Shown: positions 35,081 to 45,100 of the stretch, piece after piece
Layout: each line of letters opens with the position of its first letter
Numbering within the stretch: position 1 is the stretch's first letter
From: Xenorhabdus bovienii SS-2004
GTDB taxonomy: Bacteria; Pseudomonadota; Gammaproteobacteria; Enterobacterales; Enterobacteriaceae
Assembly (NCBI RefSeq): GCF_000027225.1
Contig: NC_013892.1
Span: 1,364,001-1,428,000, forward strand
Direction of reading: 5' to 3'
Length of the DNA stretch: 64,000 bases
Translations under genes and position numbers: made by a program
Notes under the pieces: model-generated
Seen by the model: the letters and a program-made list of their open reading frames with translations, nothing else
Database searches by the model: none
Told to the model about the DNA's origin: nothing

Positions 35081-37279
35081 TTACCAGCTATACGCTACAG
35101 TGGCGAAAATGCTGCGACCGCTGCCATAGAAGCAGGCTCCGTCATTCGAGCACGAAGCGACATAACGTTTGTCGGTCAGGTTATTCACGTTCAGTTGTAC
35201 ACTGGCACCTTTTAGCTGAGGTGACGCTTCACCAAGATCATATTTTGCCATCAGATCGTAGAGAGTGTAGGACGGTACATTGAATTTTTCTGTAAAATCA
35301 CCGGAAGTGGTACCGAGGTAACGCACGCCAGTACCCAGCGTAAGCCCTTCCAGTACGGATTGTTTGAAACTATAGCTACCCCATACAGAAGCCGCATGTT
35401 CAGGAACCGCTGGCACTCTTTTACCGACACGAGCAGGGTTTCTATCACTTTTCGTCTTGGTATCGGTATAGGTATACGACGCCATCAGATTGATTTCTGG
35501 GGTAATTTTAGAATGAATTTCGGCTTCCGCGCCTTTTGAACCAATCTTGCCAATCTGCTCGCTAATGCGGGTAACCGGATCACGGGTTGTCACGTTTTTC
35601 TGCGTGATATCAAACAGAGAAAGCGTCAGCAAGGTATCATGGTCTTTGGGCTGGAATTTAATGCCTATTTCGGTCTGTTCACCCATTGTTGGTTTGAATT
35701 CCGGTGCACCTGGTGCACCTGTATCCAGATTGGGTTCAAAAGAGGTGCTGTAGCTGATATAAGGCGAAATACCGTTATCAAAGGCATACAGTAAACCCGC
35801 TCGTCCTGTAAACGCACTGTCATTCTGTTTTTTTAATGTGTGCTTGATGAGATCTTGCTGCTTGACTTCAGTCCAGTCATAACGCCCTGAAAGAACTAAA
35901 TTCCAGTTTTCCCAATTGAGTTGATCCTGTAAATAGATACCTAACTGATGAAGTTTCTTTTTATCATTTGAGTCAAGTGAGAGGTTTTTCTCATCAATGT
36001 GAATGTTCCTAGTGGGATTTGACCAGTCAAAACGATATTGGGGTTCTCTGCCCGGGTTTTTATCATTCCATGTTTTATTGTGCCTGTCTCCCCACTTGTA
36101 ATCTATTCCACTGATAATGTTATGCTCAATGTTAGCCGTTGAAAACAGAGCTTTCAGTTGATTATCTATGCCAAATTCCTGCGCTTTATTGTGTTCACGC
36201 TGCGGGCGACGCCCAATGATGGAACTGGTGACATCTTTTGTATAAACAAACAGTTTAGTGCGTTCATCTGAGCTTGAGTAACGTAAGGTTTGTTGGAAGG
36301 AGAAAATATCATTAATATCGTGCTCAAGAATATAGCCGATAGAAGTCTGCTCCCGTCTGGCCTGATTAAAAGAAGGCTCACTGAGATTCATATCATAGGG
36401 CATATAGCCCACATTGGGGATAGGCGTGACAGTCCCGACTTTAGGGTAGAAGTTACGGAATCCCATTTTAGGATCGTATTGATAACTAGTCAGCAGCGTA
36501 AAGGTCGTGTCACTGTTCGGTATCCATGTCAGCGCCGGAGCAATTGCAATACGTTCCTTTTTATAGTCTTTGACGAATTGCTGTTGAGTACTGAGAATTC
36601 CATTCAAGCGATAGAAAAGGGGAATGTCGTCATGTACTGCCCCGCCAAAATCAAAGGCAAACTCACCAAGACGCTGATTACCGGCTTTCATCTGCACTTT
36701 ATGTATAGGTTGTGCAGTCGGCCTTTTGCTGGTCATGCTAACCAACCCACCGGGGCTGACCTGGCCGTATAGCACGGATGCTGGCCCATGAACGAGTTCC
36801 ACACGCTCCAAAAGCCAAGGATCGATCTGACCTGCCGTAGCCCCCTGGCCGTTTAAACCATAGCTCAGTCCATCAAGAAATTTGGGCGCGTAACGGAAAC
36901 CACGTGTAATGACTTCATCACTACGGTTGGAAGCACCACGATAGTTAGTGACCACACCACTGGAATAATTCAGGGCATCAGCCACTGTTGTTGCGCCCTG
37001 AGCCTCTATTTGAGCACGGTTCACTACCGTAATCGCCTGAGGTGTTTTTATCAGTGGTGCAGTGCTTTTCGTACCCGCAGAACTTTCTGATTCAACGAAG
37101 CCGCTGGAGCCACCCTGTGTTGATGCGGTGACTATGATGGTGTCTTTCTCATTAGCCGTTTCAACGGCTATTGCGGAGTGAGGAGATAAAAATAATACAG
37201 AAGTTAATATTAACGGTACTTTATTATTGTGATTTTTGGTTGTTTTATTTTTTAGCGTTTTTTTCGTGGGCATTACCAT
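35081..37279 (-). CDS. TonB-dependent siderophore receptor
   Basis: An outer-membrane receptor of about 732 residues. A signal peptide ([18 protein letters not shown]) is followed by a TonB box (DTIIVTAS). The plug domain carries [20 protein letters not shown] and [16 protein letters not shown]. The 22-strand barrel ends FATVAYSW, with the terminal aromatic residue. It is closer in pattern to FhuA/FcuA-type receptors than to FepA. ATG 37279 has AAGAG at good spacing; ATG 37288 is also possible. It presumably imports the ferric catecholate made or used by this locus. Confidence 0.9.
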   Translation of the reverse strand: MVMPTKKTLKNKTTKNHNNKVPLILTSVLFLSPHSAIAVETANEKDTIIVTASTQGGSSGFVESESSAGTKSTAPLIKTPQAITVVNRAQIEAQGATTVADALNYSSGVVTNYRGASNRSDEVITRGFRYAPKFLDGLSYGLNGQGATAGQIDPWLLERVELVHGPASVLYGQVSPGGLVSMTSKRPTAQPIHKVQMKAGNQRLGEFAFDFGGAVHDDIPLFYRLNGILSTQQQFVKDYKKERIAIAPALTWIPNSDTTFTLLTSYQYDPKMGFRNFYPKVGTVTPIPNVGYMPYDMNLSEPSFNQARREQTSIGYILEHDINDIFSFQQTLRYSSSDERTKLFVYTKDVTSSIIGRRPQREHNKAQEFGIDNQLKALFSTANIEHNIISGIDYKWGDRHNKTWNDKNPGREPQYRFDWSNPTRNIHIDEKNLSLDSNDKKKLHQLGIYLQDQLNWENWNLVLSGRYDWTEVKQQDLIKHTLKKQNDSAFTGRAGLLYAFDNGISPYISYSTSFEPNLDTGAPGAPEFKPTMGEQTEIGIKFQPKDHDTLLTLSLFDITQKNVTTRDPVTRISEQIGKIGSKGAEAEIHSKITPEINLMASYTYTDTKTKSDRNPARVGKRVPAVPEHAASVWGSYSFKQSVLEGLTLGTGVRYLGTTSGDFTEKFNVPSYTLYDLMAKYDLGEASPQLKGASVQLNVNNLTDKRYVASCSNDGACFYGSGRSIFATVAYSW

Positions 37280-37461
37280 AGATTTCATCTCTTAAAATAG
37301 GATTTCTTGGAAATAATTACTTTATAATCAGATTCATATGTCTCTTATTTTCCCTAAGTTTCTATAAGAGGATTCCAGTCCTATTTTCCTCTGCGACGAT
37401 CTTATTAATTCCATAAACCGATAAACTTCATTCATAAAAGACGCCTAATGCTATTGCAAAT

Positions 37462-37505
37462 AAAAATGATAATCAATATTGTTTAGTGAATGATAACTAT
37501 TTATC
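37462..37505. promoter_or_regulatory. Fur-box-like operators between receptor and fes genes
   Basis: AAATGATAATCAATATT at 37464-37480 and GAATGATAACTATTTATC at about 37488-37505 are good matches to the Fur consensus GATAATGATAATCATTATC. They lie between the divergent receptor and fes genes, fitting iron repression of both. Confidence 0.7.
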
Positions 37506-37593
37506 TTTGGGTGAGTAGTTATCAATTGTTATGCCAGATAGGGGCATTAATGGAACAACTCGATGGGGCAATTATTTTGAAGAGGATAAGGGA

Positions 37594-38880
37594 ATGAAAT
37601 TAGCATTTCAGCCATCCGGTACGATAAGTAATTTATTATCAGCATCTTATTCTGGCAGTGAATTATGGTGGGAGCATATTGCAGCTTTAGGGACTCCGTT
37701 AGTGGAAGCAAGGCCGGATCATCAGGTTCAACTCACGTTTTTCTGGCGAGATCCGGCCGGAAATGAACGGAATTCAGATATTCGCCGAGTTTTTATTGAT
37801 ATCAACGGCATCACCGATCACCACAGTCCACAGCCACAAAGTCTGCAACGATTGCCCGAAAGTGACATTTGGTATTGGTCTGTCACTATTGATGATGACT
37901 GGAGAGGAAGTTACAGCCTGATCCCTGTCACTCATGCCCATCTGCCCCCTGATTTTTACGGCGACACCCAGCAGCGTAACCAACAGCAACGCGAATGGTG
38001 GTGTTCACTCTTTCCTCTGTCTATTCCCGATCCTCTGAATTTACAAGGCTGTCATCGTAATGGGCTCGGAATGTCTTTATCGGCCGCTCATATGCCCCAT
38101 GCTCCTGAGCAATCAGCCTGGGCATCAATCGGGAGAAATAGTCTCGCTCAGCCGGATACACAACAACCTGTTCTGTTGAATTGGCAGAGTCATCGCCTTG
38201 GTAATCAGCGGCGTATCTGGCTTTACGCTACGGGAGAGGAAACGGAGAGACCACGCCCGCTGGTCATTCTTCTGGATGGGCAAAACTGGGCAGAAAGAAC
38301 CCCTGTTTTTTCTGCCTTAGAAGCCGCTACCGAACAGCAACACATACCGGGAGCTGTCTGGCTACTCATTGATGTGATTGATATGTCCCGACGGGAACAG
38401 GAATTACCCTGCAACCGAGATTTCTGGCTGGCGGTTCAGGATGAACTTTTACCGCTTGCCGCACAGCATGCCACGTTCAGCGATTCCCCCGACAATACGG
38501 TTGTCGCCGGCCAAAGTTATGGTGGGCTGGCCGCACTTTATGCAGCACTGCATTGGCCGCAACGCTTTGGCTGTGTACTCACTCAATCCGGTTCTTTCTG
38601 GTGGCCTTACAGCAAAATGATGAAGTCATCTGAGCGTCAAACCGGTTGGCTGACACAGCAGGTTATTGAGCAAAAAGTTACCCCATCCTCATTGAAAATC
38701 TTTCAGGAGGCGGGTTCCCGCGAAGATGATATCGAAGGTGTTAACCAGCAAATGTATGAAGCATTGAAAAATGCCGGATATCACGTGAGTTATCGTGTTT
38801 TTAATGGCGGACATGATTCTTTGTGCTGGCGTGGCGGGTTGATTGACGGCCTTAGCTGGTTACTGTCTGAAAACGCATAA
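37594..38880 (+). CDS. fes: Enterochelin esterase Fes-like
   Basis: The protein has 428 residues from MKLAFQPSG at 37594, where GAGGATAAGGGA is an ideal binding site; the frame extends 21 codons upstream without one. The N-terminal DUF3327 domain (~1-160, ending FPLSIPDPLNLQ) is followed by an esterase D-type alpha/beta hydrolase. The nucleophile is in VAGQSYGGLAAL and the His in NGGHDSLCWRGG. Fes hydrolyses the imported ferric tri-ester siderophore to release iron in the cytoplasm, implying an ester-linked (Ser-trimer type) siderophore. It heads the fes-mbtH-NRPS operon. Confidence 0.9.
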   Translation: MKLAFQPSGTISNLLSASYSGSELWWEHIAALGTPLVEARPDHQVQLTFFWRDPAGNERNSDIRRVFIDINGITDHHSPQPQSLQRLPESDIWYWSVTIDDDWRGSYSLIPVTHAHLPPDFYGDTQQRNQQQREWWCSLFPLSIPDPLNLQGCHRNGLGMSLSAAHMPHAPEQSAWASIGRNSLAQPDTQQPVLLNWQSHRLGNQRRIWLYATGEETERPRPLVILLDGQNWAERTPVFSALEAATEQQHIPGAVWLLIDVIDMSRREQELPCNRDFWLAVQDELLPLAAQHATFSDSPDNTVVAGQSYGGLAALYAALHWPQRFGCVLTQSGSFWWPYSKMMKSSERQTGWLTQQVIEQKVTPSSLKIFQEAGSREDDIEGVNQQMYEALKNAGYHVSYRVFNGGHDSLCWRGGLIDGLSWLLSENA

Positions 38881-38918
38881 AACAATGACTGAAACTCTAA
38901 ATATAACGAGAGCTAAAG

Positions 38919-39155
38919 ATGTCTCAGGAACAAAAAAACCCTTTTGATGATGATAACGCGACTTTCTTTGTGCTGATCAACGCTCAACAGCAATACAGCC
39001 TCTGGCCTGCTTTTGCGGAACAGCCGGCTGGCTGGGAACAGGTTGCCGGGCCAGATTCGCGGTCAACATGTATTACATACATAGAAGAACATTGGGTAGA
39101 TATGCGCCCTGCCCGGTTGCGTGACTTATTAGTTAAAGGAAGTACACGTGTCTAG
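38919..39155 (+). CDS. ybdZ: MbtH-like protein
   Basis: A 78-residue NRPS activator. Family signatures NPFDDDNATF, YSLWP, PAGW and WVDMRPARLRDLL are all present. MbtH proteins bind adenylation domains and are needed for their folding or activity. Its stop overlaps the NRPS start by 8 bp, so the two are made together. Confidence 0.93.
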   Translation: MSQEQKNPFDDDNATFFVLINAQQQYSLWPAFAEQPAGWEQVAGPDSRSTCITYIEEHWVDMRPARLRDLLVKGSTRV

Positions 39156-42100
39156 TAGATTACAAGAGGTTGGGGTTGAAACAATAAATTTGACGCTACC
39201 ACTGGTTGCTGCCCAGCCAGGGATTTGGATAGCCGATCAACTCGCTGACCCACGCAACATATTCACCATTGCACATTATATTGAAATTAAAGGGGCATTA
39301 GACCAGCCATTATTTGATGCCGCTATTTGTCAGGGATTGTCTGAAGCGGATACGATCCATGCCCGGTATTTCCTGAATGAAGATGGAATACCAGTACAAC
39401 AGATCCCGCTTTGCTGTGACCCACAGCAGGTCATTGCCCCTGAATGGATTGATTTTTCCAGAGAGCCGGCCGGACAGGCCGAAATAGCATCACAGACATT
39501 GATGCAGGAGGATCTCTCGGCTGAATTACCGGCAGATGGAGAACGTGCGCTGTACCGACAGGTGGTGATGAAGATTGATAAGCAACCTGAACGCTGGTTC
39601 TGGTATCAACGCTTTCATCATCTCATGCTGGATGGTTTCAGTTTTGATGCACTGACTCGTCGGATTATTCAGATTTATAACGCCCTGAAAGCTGAGCATC
39701 CGCCCGCTGAGACCCCTTTCTGTTCCTTTACTCAGGTGGTGGAGGAATATCAGGATTGGCAAAGTTCACCGGCAAAAGCAAAGGCTGCGGCATTCTGGCA
39801 AGAATATACCCGTGAGCCGGGTGCCTGTGTCTCTCTTTCAGTTGAAGATATTGCCGCTTCGGAGAACACCTCGCCTTTATATTATCACTGCCATTTTCCG
39901 GCAACTCAGCTGACTTCATTAATGGCAGAGGATTCACTACGCCAATTTCAACCTGCTGAAATTGCTATGGCTGCACTCGGCATCTACTTCTACCGCATGT
40001 GCGGAGAAAAGCATCTCTCTATTGGTTTTCCGTTTATGCGGCGTTTGGGATCAGCCGCGCTTTGCTCTACCGGCCCTGTGGTTAACCTGCTACCGTTACA
40101 AATCAAACTGCAAGACAGCATGACACTGGCCGATGTCGTGAAGGCTTTTGTAGCAGAAATAAAACAAGTCCGCCGCCACCAGCGTTATGATGCCGAACAG
40201 CTACGCTGCCATTTGGGGTTATCGGGAAGCAGCAATCTGCTCTATGGCCCTGTTTTTAACTATAAAATATATAACGAGACGCTGAAATTAGACGGCAAAC
40301 CAATTACGACTCATACACTCGCCACGGGGCCAGTGGATGATCTGGAATTTGAATTGAATTTTCAGGATGACGTTCTTCATCTGACCTTCATTGCCAATCG
40401 GACAAAATATAGCGAACAGACTTTACACTGGCACAGTGAGCGCATCCGTTATCTATTAGATCAACTGCTCATTCAGCCGAAACAACCGATTGCTTTTATA
40501 CCGATGATTCCCCCACAGGAACAACAGCGTCTTGATGAATGGTCCCGCGGGCCATGCGTAACACCGCCATCAGATAGGGTTTCTGTGCTTGATTTCTTCT
40601 TATCTCAAGTGAAACAGCAACCAGATACCTTAGCTGTCCGTTGTGGTGATCAACAACTTAGCTATCATCAATTAATGGCAAAAAGCATGCAGCTTGCGCG
40701 TCTATTGCTGGCGCAAGGTATTGGTGCCGAGGATGTGGTCGCGATAGGTGTACCCCGCTCAATAGATTCGGTTGTCGCGATTCTGGGGGTATTAGCCAGT
40801 GGCGCGGCTTACATGCCACTGGATCTCGATTATCCGCGGGAACGCTTACAATTAATGAGCGATGATGCTCAGCCGGTACTGTTGATAACCTGCATTAATA
40901 CACTGCCACAAATGCCTGATATACCGAAGGTAATATGTCTGGATGATCATCAGATACAGGAGCGGTGTACCAGTCTGTCTTCCCTTCCTGTCACAGATGA
41001 AGAAAGGCGTGAAACGCTGCGGGGCGAGCACCTTGCTTACATCATCTATACCTCTGGTTCCACGGGCAAACCCAAAGGGGTGATGAGTACACATGGCGGG
41101 TTGTTGAATTTGCTGGCTTCCCATGCTGCACGGCTGTTTGGGCCAGTGATTGACAATTTTCATCTTCAGCATCAACGGCGTATGCGCGCCGGTCACACAG
41201 CCTCTTTCTCATTTGATTCGTCCTGGGAGCCGCTGTTCTGCATGATGTTAGGCAGCGAGCTTTATATCTTTGATGAAGAGTTACGGCGAGATGCGTGGGG
41301 TGTGGTACAGCAAATGAATCAACTGCCTGTTGACCTCATGGATATTACCCCATCGTTTTTGACTCAGCTTATTGACAGCGGTTTGCTGGAAGAAGGCAAC
41401 CACCAGCCAGCGTTTATTATGATTGGTGGTGAAGCGGCGACGCCGCGATTGTGGGAGCTGTTGAAGCAATACCCGCAAATGAATATCCATAATTACTATG
41501 GCCCATCAGAATATACCATCGACACGCTGGGAGCCGATATTCAGGTCGCTGATCAGCCTGTTATTGGGCGGCCCGTTGCCAATACTGATGTTTGGCTTCT
41601 GGATAGCCATCTGCAACCTGTGCCGGTTGGTGCCGTGGGGGAACTTTACCTTTCCGGGCCAGGCATTGCCCGCGGTTATCTGCGCCGTCCTGATTTAACC
41701 GCGGCGCGTTTTGTCGCCAACCCCTTCAAGAATGGTGAGGTGATGTATCGTAGTGGCGATCTGATGCGTTGGCGGCCTGATGGGCAGCTCTCATTTGTTG
41801 GCCGAGTGGATCACCAAATTAAAGTACGTGGTTTTCGCGTTGAGTTAGGAGAGGTAGAGAATGCATTAGCTGCTTTACCTGAAGTCAGCTCGGCCGTAGT
41901 CATTGCAGAACCCATGGGAGTCACATATCGGCTGATTGGCTATTGCTCGGTTCCTGATAATAAACTGCGAGCCTTAGCGGATATTTCTGCACGATTGCTG
42001 GCTGAACTGGCAAAACAGCTACCTGATTATATGGTGCCTGCTTTATTGGTGATTTTGGAAGAGTTGCCATTAACAGTCAATGGCAAGGTGGATCGCAAGG

Positions 42101-45100
42101 CACTGCCCAAACCGCAGCAACAGCATTTTTCTATAGGGCGGCAAGCTGAAAATGAAAAGGAAAAATATATTTGTGAGGCGTTTGCAACCTTATTAGGAAT
42201 AGTTCAGGTCAGTGCAGATGATGATTTCTTTGTGCTCGGAGGCGACAGTATCTCTGCAATGGCACTGGGAACACAATTGCGTCGTGTTGGCTGGCAGCTT
42301 CGTCCGCGCGATATTTTCAGTGAACGGACACCGGCGCGTATGGCGCTGAAAATGTCTCCGGTCGCTATTGGCAAAAGAACCTCTAGCGCCAATAAGATAT
42401 CTAAGCCAGTACAAATCGGCGAGATCGATCACTTACCTATTTTGCATTGGTTTGCAGAATCTCATGGCATCAATACCCGTTTCGCCCACGGTGTATTCAT
42501 CCGCGTACCGGCTGAATTACGGCCAGAACATTTATCATCTGCCCTTCTCGCGTTGAGCCAGACCCACCCGGTACTTCATGCTGTTACCCGCAATAATCGC
42601 CTTATCATCGGTGAAAAACCTGTACTGGCAGACGGATCGTATTACAGCGTTATACAAAATAGTGGTCATATAGAAACGAGTGCAGAACAGGCTTTCCACG
42701 AGGCGGTGATGCGCCTGAATCCGGCCACGGGTCATTTATTCCATGCCTGTTTACTGCAACAAGATGAAGAGACTCAGGGATTAGTATGGGTTATTCATCA
42801 TCTGGCAACGGATGGTGTGTCATGGCGGGTACTACTGGATGAACTGCAACAGGCGATAGAGACTGCCATAGCGGGTAAAGCAATCACTTTGCCACCGGAA
42901 GAGTACACATTGTATGACTGGAACCTTCAGCTAGGCCAAAATTTAGTAAACCGTGCCGGAGAGCTGTCTTTCTGGCAGGCCATGCTTGACGAAAAAATTC
43001 CCCTGTTAGGAAAACGCCCGTTGGATGCGCATCGGGATCGGCAAGTCGCTGTCCGTGAGCAACGCACACTATTAACCGGCAAACAGACCACGGCATTACT
43101 GGGAGTGTTGCCGCAGCAGTACCATGCCAACATCGAAGAGATGTTGTTAACGATATTGGCTATGGCCTGTAACCGGCACTTTGGTGTCAGCAAATTCCGT
43201 TTCCAATTAGAGTCGCATGGTCGTATGGAGTTAGAGGATGACGTTGATTTAGCCCGAACCGTGGGCTGGTTAACGGCGGAATATCCCGTGGTGCTGGCGT
43301 TGCCACAGGCAGAACACCAATCCACAAAAATCGCTGACGAAAACCCTTCAAAAATCGTACGGGCAGTGAAAAGCGCTCTGCGTACAATACCCGATCGTGG
43401 CATAGGTTATGGCCTGCTGCGTTATCTGGATCAAACTGGCCGACAAGTATTAGCCCAACAGGATACGCCGGAGATCTTATTTAACTATTTGGGGCGCTTT
43501 GCTGCGACTGATAACTTATGGGCGCCACAGCGCACTGAAAACCTGTTCCGTGATACTTTTGCTGTTTATCAAGATCCGCAAATGTCCCCCAATCATAGCT
43601 TGGAAATCAACCTGTTTGTTGATGAACAGGGAAGCATTCCGCAGTTAGCGATTAACTGGCAATGGGTAGATGGTATCTTCAGCGAACAAGACATCTCTGA
43701 ATTACAGCGCGGCATGGAATGGGCTACCGACTGCCTAATCAATTTTGCCCGACAGCAGCCACGGCAGGCGGCTGCGACGCTGGTTGCCGCAGAAATTGTT
43801 TTACCGAGACTTGAAGAAAGTGATCTGACGCAACTGACTGAACGTTATGGGCCTTTGGCTACGGTGTTACCGCTGTTACCATTGCAACAGGGGCTACTCT
43901 TTCACGCTCAGACAGCAACAGATAAGGGTAATTATAATTCACTCACCCGCCTTTCCCTGCATGGGTCATTAGATCGGGTTAAACTACACCGGGCACTATC
44001 TGCCCTGATCCGCCACCATCCTCAGCTTGCCGCACGTTTTGATACTGAGCAAAGTGCTTCTCCTCTACAACTGATCCCCCTTTTATCAGAGGATAGCGAT
44101 ATTTGGCCGCTTGATTTTTATCAGCTCCCTGAATTACCTGAGCAGGAAGAAGAAGCAGCATTATTAGAACTGGAAAGGACGGAACTGGCGCGCGATCTTT
44201 TCCACCAGCCTCAAGCCATGCTACATGCTTTACTGGTATGCCACGGTGAAGGTTCACGTTATACATTATTGTTGAATATTCACCATCTTGTCGTAGATGG
44301 CTGGTCAACACCTATCTTGATACAAGATCTTTTAACCTTGCTGAATCAAGGTGAACAGGCGTTATCTGTGCCCAGAGTCAGTTATCAAGAGATCGTACAT
44401 CAATTGGCGGCACAAGAAACGGCAGTGGCACGCCAATGCTGGCAAGATGTGTTGAAGGGCGTTCAACCGACCAAACTGTTCAGTGATCAACCCCATAACG
44501 GCAAAGTGAAAGAGCTTGATATCGCGCTCGAACCTGAAATGGAACAGGCACTCTTCAGCTTATGTCAGCAACGTGGTTTGACACTCAATACGCTGATGCA
44601 GGGGATCTGGTCTGTGCTGCTCAGTATACACAGTGGTTCATCCGATGTGGTTTTCGGTTCCCCCGTGTCTGGGCGATTTGGCCAGATTGAAGGGTTAGAC
44701 CAGCATGTTGGGCTGTTCAGCAACACGCTGCCGGTTCGAATGACGCTGGATATCACGTTACCTCTCTTGCCTCAGTTAGAACAATTGCAGGCACAACAGA
44801 TCCAATTGATTGAACACGACAATATCGGTCTGGGTGAAATTCAACATATTGCGGGGACAAGTACGCTTTTTGATACCTTATTGGTAGTGGAAAATTATCC
44901 AGAAACCGATACTGAATCAGATTGCACTCAAACGATCATTTGTCAGCGGATTAATAACCGTGGTTACACGCACTATCCCTTAACCTTGCTGGTTCTGCCG
45001 GGTAAGCGGCTACGCTTATTAATGGAATACCGGGAGTGTGTCAAACAACCTGAATTATTGGCTCAACGCATTCTTCTCCTGATTCAGCAACTGCTTGAGC